DNA of 64,000 nucleotides from Streptomyces sp. NRRL WC-3626. Its GTDB lineage: Bacteria > Actinomycetota > Actinomycetes > Streptomycetales > Streptomycetaceae. The notes below the pieces were generated by a model. The model ran no database searches, was not told where the DNA came from, and worked only from the letters and a program-made list of their open reading frames with translations. The stretch's first letter is position 1; every line of letters starts with the position of its first letter. Location of the stretch: the NCBI RefSeq assembly GCF_000718785.1, contig NZ_JOCA01000001.1, positions 567,415 through 631,414 of the forward strand. The letters run 5' to 3'. The position numbers and the translations under genes were made by a program. This document shows positions 15,700 to 25,300 of the stretch, piece by piece.

Positions 15700-17216
15700 A
15701 CGCGCCCGAGCCGCTGCTGGTGCGCGGCGCCCATCTGTGCACGGCCGACGACAGCGAGCGGGTGCTGACCGAGGGGTCGCTGCTGGCCGTCGACGGCCGG
15801 ATCGCCGCCGTCGGTACGGTGGCCGAGGTGGACGCCGCCGTCGCCGCGCTGCCGCCGGAGCAGCAGGCCGCGCTGCGCACCGTGGACGCCCGCAGGATGC
15901 TGGTGCTGCCCGGCTTCGTCAACGCGCACTGGCACGAACTGTTCTCCACCCGGCTGCCGTTCAACGGGGCCATGCGGCCCGCCGACGACCGTGGCGACCA
16001 GGCCGGGTTCCTCGGCAACGGTGGCGACATGCACCGTATCTCCGCCGTCTTCGACTCCTTCCACGACCTTATCGCCGGGCTCACCCCCGACGAGGGCGAG
16101 GCCATCGCCCGCTACTCGATGTGGACGCAGCTGCGGGCGGGTGTCACCACCCTCGGCGACGTCGGCTCGGTCAACCGTCCCGAGGCGCTGGCGGCCGCCG
16201 CCGTATGGCTGGGCATGCGCTGTTCGGTGAGCACCTGGGCCACGGACGCCGTGTGCCGGCCCGGGGAGAGCGCGTTCGTCCGCAGCCGTGACACGGACGC
16301 CGTACTGGCGGAGATCGAGGCGCTGGTCAAGACGTGCGCGGCCGACGGGACGGGACTGCTGCGGGCCCGGCCCACCGCCGTCTACGGCACCAACATGACC
16401 GACGAACTCGGGCGCGGGCTGGCCGAGATCGTGCGGGGCCACGACACCGGGTTCGCCTCGCACATCGGCGCCCAGCGCCACGAGGGCGAGTTCGTGCGGA
16501 CGTACTTCGGTGCCACGCCGGTGCGCCGGTTCGCCGCGCTCGGCCTGCTGGACGAGCGGCTGATGTCCATCCACACCGGGTTCGCCGACGACGAGGAACG
16601 GCGGATGCTGCTGGAGGCGGGGGTGCATCTGAGCCACTCCCCCGCCAAGTACGGGCCGGCCGGCGAGTCCGCGATGACGGAGACCCGGCTGATCCCGGAG
16701 CTGCGCCGCGAGGGCCTCGACGTGTCACTGTCCACCGACGGGCAGCCGCTGGTCTTCCCCGGAATGCCCGAGCAGATGCGGGCCGCCTGGCAGACCCACA
16801 ACGAGATGTACGCCGATCCGACGCTGGTACGGCCCACCGACGCCCTCGCCATGGCCACCCGCATCGCCGCGCGCGGACTGCGCTGGGAGGAGGAGATCGG
16901 CAGTCTCGCCCCCGGCAAGCAGGCGGACCTGGTGATGGTGCCGCTGGAGGACTGGCGGTACGTGCACACGCCCCGCCCGCTGGAGGCGTTCCTCGCGGTG
17001 GGCGGCTCCGGCGACGTCGACACGGTCGTCGTCGGCGGCCGGGTGCTGGTGGAGTCGGGCCGGGCCACCGGCTTCGACGAGGAGCGGCTGCTAACCGACT
17101 ACGAGGCGGCGCTGCGCTCCTACTCGGAGCGCTGCCTGAAGGTGCCCGGGGAGAAGATCGACGAGGTGTTCGCCCGCACCACGCGGCGCGGCCCCGGTAC
17201 GGGGGTGGCCCGATGA
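15696..17216 (+). CDS. Metal-dependent amidohydrolase, probable benzoxazole-forming enzyme
   Basis: The 506-residue protein belongs to the chlorohydrolase/cytosine-deaminase branch of the amidohydrolase superfamily. Metal ligands are visible as the HxH of GFVNAHWHELF, the His in ASHIGAQRHEGEF, SIHTGFADDEE and the Asp of LSTDGQPLVF; the end has LAPGKQADLVMV. The GTG at 15696 overlaps the carrier gene by four bases. Relatives hydrolyse C-N bonds of heterocycles. In A33853 and nataxazole pathways an amidohydrolase (BomN/NatAM as I recall) is required for the benzoxazole ring, apparently running a cyclodehydration. The company of 3-hydroxyanthranilate genes supports that role here. Confidence 0.8.
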   Translation: MNAPEPLLVRGAHLCTADDSERVLTEGSLLAVDGRIAAVGTVAEVDAAVAALPPEQQAALRTVDARRMLVLPGFVNAHWHELFSTRLPFNGAMRPADDRGDQAGFLGNGGDMHRISAVFDSFHDLIAGLTPDEGEAIARYSMWTQLRAGVTTLGDVGSVNRPEALAAAAVWLGMRCSVSTWATDAVCRPGESAFVRSRDTDAVLAEIEALVKTCAADGTGLLRARPTAVYGTNMTDELGRGLAEIVRGHDTGFASHIGAQRHEGEFVRTYFGATPVRRFAALGLLDERLMSIHTGFADDEERRMLLEAGVHLSHSPAKYGPAGESAMTETRLIPELRREGLDVSLSTDGQPLVFPGMPEQMRAAWQTHNEMYADPTLVRPTDALAMATRIAARGLRWEEEIGSLAPGKQADLVMVPLEDWRYVHTPRPLEAFLAVGGSGDVDTVVVGGRVLVESGRATGFDEERLLTDYEAALRSYSERCLKVPGEKIDEVFARTTRRGPGTGVAR

Positions 17217-18049
17217 CCGTACTCACGCACGCGGCGGACCAGGACGGACTGGGCCTGGACGGCCGGGTCGCCGTGGTGACCGGCGCCGCCGGCGGCATCG
17301 GCGCGGAGATCGTCGCCCAGCTCGTGCGGCACCGGGCGGCCGTCGCCCTGGTCGACCGGGACGGGGCGGCGCTCGAGGAGCTCGCCGAGCGGCTGCGCAA
17401 GGAGGCCGCGGCCGATCCGGACGCCGCCGAACCGCGGCTGCTGGCCGTGCCGGCGGACGTGTCGGACGGCGGCGAGGTGGCCGCGGCGGTGGAACGGGTG
17501 GAGGAGGGCCTCGGGCCCATCACCCACCTCGTCAACGCGGCCGGCATCCTGCGCCCCGGTCCGGTGGCCGGACTGAGCGAGCGGGACTGGGACGACACCC
17601 TGGCGGTGAACGCCACCGGCGTCTATCTGATGAGCCGTGCCGTGGCCGCCCGGATGGCGCCGCGCGGCTTCGGGGCGATCGTCACCGTCACCTCCAACGC
17701 CGCCCGTACCGCCCGTACCGGGATGGCCGCCTACGCGGCGTCCAAGGCGGCGGCGCAGGCGTTCACCAAGTGCCTCGGGCTGGAGCTCGCCGGCACCGGT
17801 GTCCGCTGCAACGTGGTCGCGCCCGGCTCCACCGACACACCGATGCTGACCTCCCTGTGGGAGGGCGAGGACGCGGGCCGCCCGTCGATCGAGGGCGCCC
17901 CGGAGGCGTACCGCGTCGGCATCCCCACGGGGCGGCTGGCCCGCCCGCACGACGTGGCCCAGGCGGTGCTGTTCCTGCTCTCCGAGCGGGCCGGCCACAT
18001 CACTCTGCAGGACCTCACGGTCGACGGCGGCGCCACGCTCGGCGTGTGA
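17213..18049 (+). CDS. EntA-like short-chain dehydrogenase, forming 3-hydroxyanthranilate
   Basis: This 278-residue SDR has the cofactor motif TGAAGGIG near residue 25, NAAG in the middle, and the active-site stretch SNAARTARTGMAAYAASKAA giving Ser, Tyr and Lys. The NAAR...MAAY pattern is that of 2,3-dihydro-2,3-dihydroxybenzoate dehydrogenases (EntA, DhbA). Given the PhzD and PhzE homologues just downstream, the substrate is most likely trans-2,3-dihydro-3-hydroxyanthranilate, oxidised with NAD to 3-hydroxyanthranilate, as in calcimycin and other benzoxazole pathways. The ATG at 17213 overlaps the amidohydrolase stop (ATGA). Confidence 0.85.
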   Translation: MTVLTHAADQDGLGLDGRVAVVTGAAGGIGAEIVAQLVRHRAAVALVDRDGAALEELAERLRKEAAADPDAAEPRLLAVPADVSDGGEVAAAVERVEEGLGPITHLVNAAGILRPGPVAGLSERDWDDTLAVNATGVYLMSRAVAARMAPRGFGAIVTVTSNAARTARTGMAAYAASKAAAQAFTKCLGLELAGTGVRCNVVAPGSTDTPMLTSLWEGEDAGRPSIEGAPEAYRVGIPTGRLARPHDVAQAVLFLLSERAGHITLQDLTVDGGATLGV

Positions 18050-18139
18050 GCCGTCCGCCGTGGTCCGGGCCGCGTCCGCCGGTGCCGCCGGCGGCCGCGG
18101 CCCGGCTCCCAGACGCTCGAAGACCCAGAAGGGCACACC

Positions 18140-18826
18140 ATGACGCAGGCTGCCGTTCCCGAGATCGTCCCCCATGCCATGCCCACCGCCGCCGAGTTGC
18201 CGCGGAACACCGCCGGGTGGGTCCTGGACCCGGACCGGGCCGTGCTGCTGATCCACGACATGCAGCGCTTCTTCGTGGAGAAGCTGCCCGCGTTCCGGTC
18301 GCCGCGCACCGAACTCGTCCGGCACACCGTCGCGTTGCGTGAGGCCGCCGTCCACGCGGGTGTCCCGGTCCTCTACACCGCCCAGCCGGGCGGCATGAGC
18401 CCCGACGAGCGCGGGCTGCTCGCCGACTTCTGGGGCCCCGGCATGAGTACGGACCCCGAGGACCGGGCGGTCGTCGACGAGTTGGTGCCCGACGAGGGCG
18501 ACACCGTGCTCACCAAATGGCGGGCCAGCGCCTACCACGGCGGGGAGCTGCTGCGGCTGCTGCGCGCCTCGGGCCGCGACCAGATGGTGCTGTGCGGGAT
18601 CTACGCCCACGTGGGCGTGCTGCTGACCGCCTCCGACGGGTTCGCGCACGGCGTCCAGACCTTCGTCGCGGGCGACGCCACCGCGGACTTCTCCCGGGGC
18701 CACCACCGGCTGGCGCTGTCCTACATGGCGGCGCGGTGCGCGATGGTGCTGCCGACCGGCGGCCTGGTGGCCGCGCTGGACGGGAGCCGGGTGGCGGACG
18801 CCGAGCCGGCGGGGGCACGGTCGTGA
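18140..18826 (+). CDS. PhzD-like isochorismatase (2-amino-2-deoxyisochorismate hydrolase)
   Basis: The 228-residue protein has the isochorismatase fold with Asp40 in LLIHDMQRFF and Lys126 in LTKWRASAYHG, matching PhzD Asp38 and Lys122. The CGIYAHVGVLLTA stretch follows PhzD in lacking the nucleophilic Cys found in true amidases. It would remove pyruvate from 2-amino-2-deoxyisochorismate to give 2,3-dihydro-3-hydroxyanthranilate. Unlike EntB it carries no aryl carrier domain; that is a separate gene at 15418. It starts 90 bases after the dehydrogenase gene and is overlapped by four bases at its end by the PhzE-like gene. Confidence 0.9.
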   Translation: MTQAAVPEIVPHAMPTAAELPRNTAGWVLDPDRAVLLIHDMQRFFVEKLPAFRSPRTELVRHTVALREAAVHAGVPVLYTAQPGGMSPDERGLLADFWGPGMSTDPEDRAVVDELVPDEGDTVLTKWRASAYHGGELLRLLRASGRDQMVLCGIYAHVGVLLTASDGFAHGVQTFVAGDATADFSRGHHRLALSYMAARCAMVLPTGGLVAALDGSRVADAEPAGARS

Positions 18827-20775
18827 GCGCGGGCGCGGGGTCCTCCCTGCTGCGCCGGATCGCGGACGGCTCGTACGACGGCCCGTTCGCCCTGCTGCAC
18901 CGCCCCGAGTCGGGGGCGGCGGACCGGATCGACGTCCTGGCGGGGCCCGTCGACTCGTACGAGACGCTGGCCGGTCTCCCGCTGGAGGAGTCCGGCGGCG
19001 ACGGGTTCGAGCTGCTCGCCCTGGTCCCGCACCGGCAGATCGGCGAGCGGGGCTTCGACCACGTCGACGACGGTACGCCGCTGGCCGGACTGCGGATCGC
19101 CGAGCAGGAGTCGGTGGTGCTGACCGAGGTGCTCGCCGCGCTCCCCCGGTCCGCCGACCATCCGCTGCGCCTCGAGGACGGCGGTTTCGCGCTGGACGAC
19201 CGCCGGTACGCCGAGACGGTGCGCCGGGTCCTGGACGAGGAGATCGCCACCGGGGCGGGCGCCAACTTCGTACTGCGCCGCGACTATTCGGCCCGGCTCG
19301 CGGGCTGGTCGGTGCCGGCCGCGCTGGCCTACTACGGGCGGCTGCTGCGCCGTACGTCCGGACAGCACTGGACGTTCCTGGTCCACCTCGGCGACCGCAC
19401 GCTGGTCGGCGCGAGCCCGGAGCGGCATGTGTCCCTGGACTCCGGGCGGGCCGTGATGAACCCGATCAGCGGCACCTACCGCTACCCCGAGGAGGGGCCG
19501 GAGGCGGAGGGGCTGCTGGAGTTCCTCGCCGACGACAAGGAGACCAACGAGCTCTTCATGGTCGTCGACGAGGAGCTGAAGATGATGAGCGCGGTCTGCG
19601 CGGACGGCGGCCGGGTACTCGGTCCGCGGCTGCGCATGATGCCGCACATCGCGCACACCGAGTACTTCATCGAGGGCCGTACGGGCCTCGATCCGCGCGA
19701 GATCCTGCGCCGTACGCTGTTGGCGCCGACCGTGACCGGGAGTCCGCTGGAGAGCGCCTGTTCGGTGATCGCCCGGTTCGAGCCCGGCGGACGCGGCTAC
19801 TACTCGGGCGTGGCCGCCCTGGTGGGCCGCAGCGCGGGCGAGCGGGTCATGGACTCGGCGATCCTGATCCGCACCATGGACATCGACCGGGCGGGTGCGC
19901 TGCGGCTGGGGGTGGGCGCGACGCTGGTGCGCGACTCCGACCCGATGGCCGAGGCCGCCGAGACCCGCGCCAAGGCGGCGGGGCTGCTGGCGGCCGTCGC
20001 CGGCACGGCCGACGAGGACACCGCCCCGCCCGCCGCCGCGGACCGCCGGCTGGCCCAGCTCCCGCCCGTGCGGGAGGCGCTGGTGCGGCGCAACGAGCCG
20101 CTGGCGCCGTTCTGGCTGACCGATCCGGGAGCGCGCGCCAGCCGGTGGCCGGCGCTGGAGGGGCTCGATGTCCTGATCATCGACGCCGAGGACCACTTCA
20201 CCGCCATGGGCGCCACCCTGCTGCGCTCCCTGGGCTGCGACGTGCGGGTACGGCGGTACGACGAGGACTACGCGCTGCAGGGGCCGGACCTCGTCGTCGT
20301 GGGGCCGGGGCCCGGTGACCCCCGCGACCGCGAGCACGCGAAGATCGACATCCTGTACGAGGTCACCGGTCAACTCCTCGAGCAGGACACGCCGTTCCTC
20401 TCCGTCTGCCTCGGCCATCAGGTGCTGAGCCGGACGCTCGGCCTGGACCTGGTGCGCCGCCCGGTGCCCAACCAGGGTGTGCAGCGTGCCGTCGACCTCT
20501 TCGGCGCGCGTGAACTGGTCTATTTCTACAACTCGTTCACCGCGGTCACCGGCGCCGACGAGATCCCCAGCGCCCCGGTGCGTCCCGGCACGGTCCGTAT
20601 CGCGCGGGACGTGCCGACCGGTGAGGTGCACGCGCTGCGCGGTCCCGGGTTCTGTTCCGTGCAGTTCCATCCGGCGTCGGTGATGACCAGGAACGGTGAC
20701 CGTGTCCTGGGTGATCTGCTCACCGGCCTGCTCGCCCCCGTCCGTCCCTCGCCCGACCAGGGAGTCCCGGCGTGA
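18823..20775 (+). CDS. PhzE-like 2-amino-2-deoxyisochorismate synthase (TrpE-TrpG fusion)
   Basis: The 650-residue protein fuses a chorismate-binding domain (NPISGTYRY, then MMPHIAHTEYF and LAPTVTGSPLESA) to a class I glutamine amidotransferase domain from about residue 445. It should turn chorismate and glutamine into 2-amino-2-deoxyisochorismate, feeding the PhzD-like enzyme. The amidotransferase Cys529 (VCLGHQ) and His616 are present, but the third triad residue, normally Glu, reads Ala618 (QFHPASV). This may lower glutaminase activity or make the enzyme use ammonia. The GTG at 18823 overlaps the previous stop by four bases; a longer frame upstream is not the gene. Confidence 0.9.
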   Translation: MSAGAGSSLLRRIADGSYDGPFALLHRPESGAADRIDVLAGPVDSYETLAGLPLEESGGDGFELLALVPHRQIGERGFDHVDDGTPLAGLRIAEQESVVLTEVLAALPRSADHPLRLEDGGFALDDRRYAETVRRVLDEEIATGAGANFVLRRDYSARLAGWSVPAALAYYGRLLRRTSGQHWTFLVHLGDRTLVGASPERHVSLDSGRAVMNPISGTYRYPEEGPEAEGLLEFLADDKETNELFMVVDEELKMMSAVCADGGRVLGPRLRMMPHIAHTEYFIEGRTGLDPREILRRTLLAPTVTGSPLESACSVIARFEPGGRGYYSGVAALVGRSAGERVMDSAILIRTMDIDRAGALRLGVGATLVRDSDPMAEAAETRAKAAGLLAAVAGTADEDTAPPAAADRRLAQLPPVREALVRRNEPLAPFWLTDPGARASRWPALEGLDVLIIDAEDHFTAMGATLLRSLGCDVRVRRYDEDYALQGPDLVVVGPGPGDPRDREHAKIDILYEVTGQLLEQDTPFLSVCLGHQVLSRTLGLDLVRRPVPNQGVQRAVDLFGARELVYFYNSFTAVTGADEIPSAPVRPGTVRIARDVPTGEVHALRGPGFCSVQFHPASVMTRNGDRVLGDLLTGLLAPVRPSPDQGVPA

Positions 20776-22004
20776 TGTCCGTACCGCAGTCCCCCGTGCC
20801 ACCGGCCGCCGCACGCGCGGCCGGTCAGCAACCGCAGTGGCCCGACCCCGGCGAGGTGACCCGCGTCCGGGAGCGGCTGGCCGGTCTGCCCCCGCTCGTA
20901 CGCCCGGACGACAGCGACCGGCTGGCCGCGCTGCTCGGCGAGGTCGCGCGGGGGCGTGCCTTCCTGCTCCAGGGCGGCGACTGCGCCGAGATGATCGAGC
21001 GGGCCACACCGGCGGCCGTGCACGGCACCGTGGAGACGCTGTCCCGGCTGGCCGGCACCCTGGAGCGGTCCTTCGGCCTGCCGGTGGTGACGGTCGGCCG
21101 TCTCGCCGGGCAGTACGCCAAGCCGCGCTCCAGCCCGCTGGAGACGGTACGCGGGCTCACCCTGCCGGCGTATCGCGGTGACGCGGTCAACGGCGTGGCC
21201 TTCACGGAGCAGGACCGCACCCCCGACCCCCGGCGCATGCTGCGCGCGTACGAGGCCGCCGCCACCACGCTGCGGCTGATCGCCGACCGTCCGGTGCCGG
21301 GGCCGGCCGCGCGGGACGTGTTCGTGTCCCACGAGGCGCTGCTGATGGACTACGAACTCCCGCTGGCCCGGGAGGACTCCCGCACGCGGCGCGCGTACGC
21401 GGGCTCCGGGCACCTGCTGTGGGCGGGCGAGCGCACCCGGGAGCCCGACGGGGCGCACATCGCGTTCCTGTCCCGGATCGCCAACCCCGTCGCCGTGAAG
21501 ATCGGCCCCGGCGCCCGCCCGGACGACCTGCTGCGGCTCGCCCGGCTGCTCAACCCCGGCGCGGTGCCCGGCCGGCTGACGTTCATCGTGCGCACCGGCG
21601 CGGGCGCGGTGCGGCGGGTGCTGCCGGAGCTGGTCGGCGCGGTCGCCGGCGCGGGTGTGCCGGTCGTCTGGGTGTGCGACCCGATGCACGGCAACACCGT
21701 GCGCGTGAACGGCCGCAAGACGCGGTACTTCGACGACGTGTACGAGGAGATCGCCGGCTTCTTCGAGGTGCACCGCTCGCTCGGTACGCATCCGGGCGGT
21801 GTCCATCTGGAGATGACCGGCGCGGAGGTGACGGAGTGCCTGGGCGGCGGCTCGGGCGCGGTGTGGAGCGCGGGCGTGCGCCCGGCCGACCTCGGCTCCC
21901 GCTACGAGTCGGCCTGCGACCCCCGTCTGAACCGCACCCAGACCCTCGAACTGGGCCGGCTGATCGCGGGGCTGCGCACCCCGTCCCTGGTGGCGGCCGG
22001 CTGA
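20772..22004 (+). CDS. Class II (plant-type) DAHP synthase
   Basis: The 410-residue enzyme condenses phosphoenolpyruvate and erythrose 4-phosphate, the first step to chorismate. Class II marks are FLLQGGDCAEMIE, GRLAGQYAKPRS, WVCDPMHGNT and GGVHLEMTGAEVTECLGG. A cluster copy like PhzC raises shikimate supply for the PhzE-PhzD-dehydrogenase route to 3-hydroxyanthranilate. It may start at the GTG at 20772 (GTGA overlap) or the ATG at 20775; both have GGAG at a usable distance. It is the last gene of the 12606-22004 operon and is followed by a strong hairpin. Confidence 0.9.
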   Translation: MMSVPQSPVPPAAARAAGQQPQWPDPGEVTRVRERLAGLPPLVRPDDSDRLAALLGEVARGRAFLLQGGDCAEMIERATPAAVHGTVETLSRLAGTLERSFGLPVVTVGRLAGQYAKPRSSPLETVRGLTLPAYRGDAVNGVAFTEQDRTPDPRRMLRAYEAAATTLRLIADRPVPGPAARDVFVSHEALLMDYELPLAREDSRTRRAYAGSGHLLWAGERTREPDGAHIAFLSRIANPVAVKIGPGARPDDLLRLARLLNPGAVPGRLTFIVRTGAGAVRRVLPELVGAVAGAGVPVVWVCDPMHGNTVRVNGRKTRYFDDVYEEIAGFFEVHRSLGTHPGGVHLEMTGAEVTECLGGGSGAVWSAGVRPADLGSRYESACDPRLNRTQTLELGRLIAGLRTPSLVAAG

Positions 22005-22027
22005 CGGGCAGGGCGGCGACGCCCTGC

Positions 22028-22069
22028 CCGCGGGGCCCGGCCCGGTGCGTCACGGGCCGGGCCCCGCGG
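22028..22069. terminator. Strong hairpin terminator between convergent operons
   Basis: Arms of 17 perfectly paired bases, 22028-22044 and 22053-22069, with an 8-base loop gtgcgtca, stand 24 bases after the DAHP synthase stop. It separates that operon from the convergent LAL regulator gene and is the most stable hairpin I found in the window. Confidence 0.85.
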
Positions 22070-22365
22070 TACGCCGGCCCGTCCGGGGCGGGGCCGTGAC
22101 GCCGGCTCCTGGCAGCCCCTGACCGCACGCGCGGAAACCGCCGGACACGCGGCGCACCCCCCGGCGGGCGATCCCGGCCCCTCACGCGGCCCGGCCGCAG
22201 TGCGTCGGGCCGGGCCCGGCAGTACGCGGAGCGGGCCGTGATCCCGGTACTGGACCACTCATCCGGCGACGTCCCGGTCGGACGAACCCCTCACGCGGCC
22301 CGGCCCAGTGCGTCGCGGGCCGGGCCCTGGAGCGCGCCGCCCAGGTCGGAGCGGGCGGTGATGCC
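22031..22365. repeat. Three degenerate copies of the LAL gene 3' end
   Basis: The block running from CGGCCCGGCC-AGTGCGTCG to GTGATGCCG occurs in the regulator gene end (about 22287-22365), again at about 22178-22250, and more diverged at about 22031-22105. Shared words include GTGCGTC, GGGCCGGGCC and GGGC-GTGAT-CCG. It looks like successive partial duplications of the gene's last codons; the arms of the terminator at 22028-22069 lie in the outermost copy. Confidence 0.6.
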
Positions 22366-25300
22366 GAGTTTCTCGTACACCCGGTACAGGTGGTTCTCGA
22401 CCGTGCGGACCGAGACGACCAGGCGCTCGGCGATGTCCCGGTTGGACAGGCCGCCGGCGGCGAGGGCGGCGACCTCGCGTTCGCGGCTGGTCAGGGGGGC
22501 GGTGCGGTCCGGCTGCCGGTGCTCCCGGGGGGCCGCCCACGGGACCAGCGCGCAACCCGACTCCGCGAGGAGCCGGGCGCTCGCGGCACGGGCCAGCCGG
22601 CTCGCCCGGCGCCGGCCGTCCTTGCGGTACACCTCCGCGGCCTGTGCCGCCGCCTCGGCCGCCGGGGCGACCGCGCCCATGGTGCGGAAGCGGGACGAGA
22701 CGTCCTCGAGGGCCTCGCCGTCCGCGCGGGTCAGCGCGGCGACGTGGTCGGCCTGGAGCCGCATCAGTTCCGAGCTCGCGCCCGCGGCCAGGGTGGCCGC
22801 ACGGACGGCGGCGCGGGGCGCGTCGGCGACCCGCACGGCCAGGTGCAGTGCCGTCAGCGCGGTCGCCGGGCGGGCGGCGGCCCGCTGGACGACCTCCAGG
22901 GCCCGGCAGGCCGCGCCGGACCGGTCGCCGGTGTGGGCGAGCACCAGGGCGTGCTCCAGGAGCAGGGCGTCGTCGGCGAGCGGGTAGGCGGGGGCGTCCC
23001 GCCGGGCGGCCTGGGCCTCGACCAGTGTCTGCAACGCCTCGGTGGGCCTGCCCGCCTCGGCGAGCGCCCCGGCGAGCTGCGCCAGGGTCCAGGAGGGGGT
23101 ACCGAGCCAGTCGCGGCGTACGCGCAGGGCGCTGGCGCCGCGCAGCAGGGTGACCGCCTCGGCGGGCCTGCCGAGCAGCCGCAGCAGACGGGAGCGGAGC
23201 AGGGCCAGCTGGAGCTGGCGCAGGTCGTCGCCGCGGGTGGCGAAGCGGCCGGTCTCCTCGAGGGCTTCCACGACCCGGCCGAGGTCGCCCTGGGCGAAGG
23301 CGCAGCGCGCGGTCACGACCAGGCAGCGCAGGCGGGCGTCGTCGTGCCAGCCGGCCAGGTCGTGCGCGTGACGGTCGATCAGGGCCAGCGCCTCGGCAGG
23401 CCGGCCGAGCTCGCTCAGCGCGAAGGCGGTGGGCGGCAGCAGGTGCTGCACCACGGCGGAGTCGGGCGGCTCCCCCGGCAGGAGGGCGCGGCCGGTGCGC
23501 ACGGCGTCCTCCGGGCGGTCGGCGAGCAGCGCCAGGACGGCGTGGAAGCCGTGGCGTACGCCCGTGCCCTGGTCGCCGAGCCCGTCGGGCAGGGCGTCCA
23601 CGACGGCGGCGGCGTCGGTACCGCGGCCCAGTCCCCAGGCGGCGTTGTCGGCCCGGTCGCGTACGGCGGTGATCAGCTCGTCGCGCGGCACCGCGCGTGT
23701 GACGTCCTCCGTCCGCCCGGCATGAGCCCCCGCGAAGACCTCCTCGGCCTCCCGGTGCCGCCCCTGCCCGGCCAGCGCCCGCCCCAGCAGGAGCGCGGCA
23801 CGGGCGGCATCGGCGGTGTTCACGCCCGCGGCGGGCGCGTCCGCCCCGTGAATCGGGCACGGTCCGCCCTCCCCGGAAGGACCGCCCACGGGCCCGCCCG
23901 CGACCGGCCGTCCACCGGCCGGCACGACCGCCGGAGCGTCGCCACCGGCCCCCGGCCCGACAGCACCACCGACCACCGACGGGCCACCGGCCGGCACCGG
24001 ACCGCTCCCGGCCGGCCCGCGCGTGGCGTCACCGGCGACCGGCGGGGAGACCCCGGCCGACCGGCCACCGGACGGCATCCGGCGTGAGGCCCCGTCACCG
24101 GCGCCCGTACCGGGAGCACCACCGTCGGCCGGGGGCTCGTGCGTCCTCTCGCCGAGGACCGTCCCGGAGCCCGCGACGTCGGCGCCCGTCGACAACGCTG
24201 TCGCGGGGGCGGAGGAAGCCGGCGGGAGGGCGTGGGAGGCGCCGGGCGTCTCCGACGCGGGCGCGGGGCCGTCGCCCAGTACCGCGCGGCACAGGCGTTC
24301 CGCGAGGGGGAAGTCGCGGCGGTGGGCGGCGGTGCGGGCTGCCGCGAGGAGTACCGACGGTTCCGGGACGCGGCCGGCCGCCATCCGCAGAGTGGCCATG
24401 CGGACGACGTCGTCCTCCCGCCGCGCCCCCGTCGCCTCGATGGCGTCGGCGAGCTGCAGCCGCAGCCGCTGGGCGGTCAGCCCGGACATCCGGTCCGCGA
24501 CGACCGCCCCGGTGAGCGGTTCGGTCAGCCGGATGCCGACCCGGCGCCCGCTGTACTCGATCTGCACGAGCCCGCGTTCGTCGAGCGTCTCCGCCGCTCG
24601 GGCCAGTCCGAGGCGTTCGGCGAGCCCGTACTCCACCTGCCCGACCACGGCCAGCACGTTCACCAGTTCCTGCTCCCCGGGCGTCAGGTCGCGCAGCCGG
24701 AGGCAGACGATGTCGGCCAGCCGCTCGGGCGGCCGCGCCGGGAGACCGTCCCAGTGCCAGCGTCCGTCGACGCGGCGCAGCGAGCCGTCCGCCAGCGCGT
24801 ACTCGACGAGTTCGTGCAGGATCAGGGCGTTGCCCCGGGTGGTGGCCCACAGCCGTTCCAGGGTGGGTGAGTCCACGGGCCCGCCGACCCGGCTGCGCAG
24901 GATCGAACTGACCACGTCCTGGGCGAACGGCAGTACCTCCAGGCGTTCCACGAGGCGCTCCACCCAGAGCTTGTCCACCCCGGCGGGCAGCGCGGCGTCG
25001 CGGCGGGCGGTGGCGGCGACCGCCACCCGCCCGGACGCGGTCAGCCGGTACAGCCGGTGGGCGGCCGGCTCGTCCACGAGGTGGGCGTCGTCGAACCCGA
25101 CGACGGTGCGCCGCGCCGGATCGCTGTGCCGGCGTACGGACTCCAGCCGGTCCAGACACTCGGCGAGCGAGCAGAAGTTCTCCGCGCAGCCGGTCTCGGG
25201 ACCGCCCGCCCCGCCGACCGCCACGACGGTGCGGCCCTCGGCCGCGGCACGTTGCAGGGAGGCGGCGAGCAGGCGTGTCTTGCCCACACCGGTGGTGCCG

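Noticed and set aside
18140..22004. A phenazine pathway
   Set aside because: PhzC, PhzD and PhzE homologues are present, but PhzF, PhzB and PhzG are missing and an EntA-like dehydrogenase diverts the intermediate to 3-hydroxyanthranilate.
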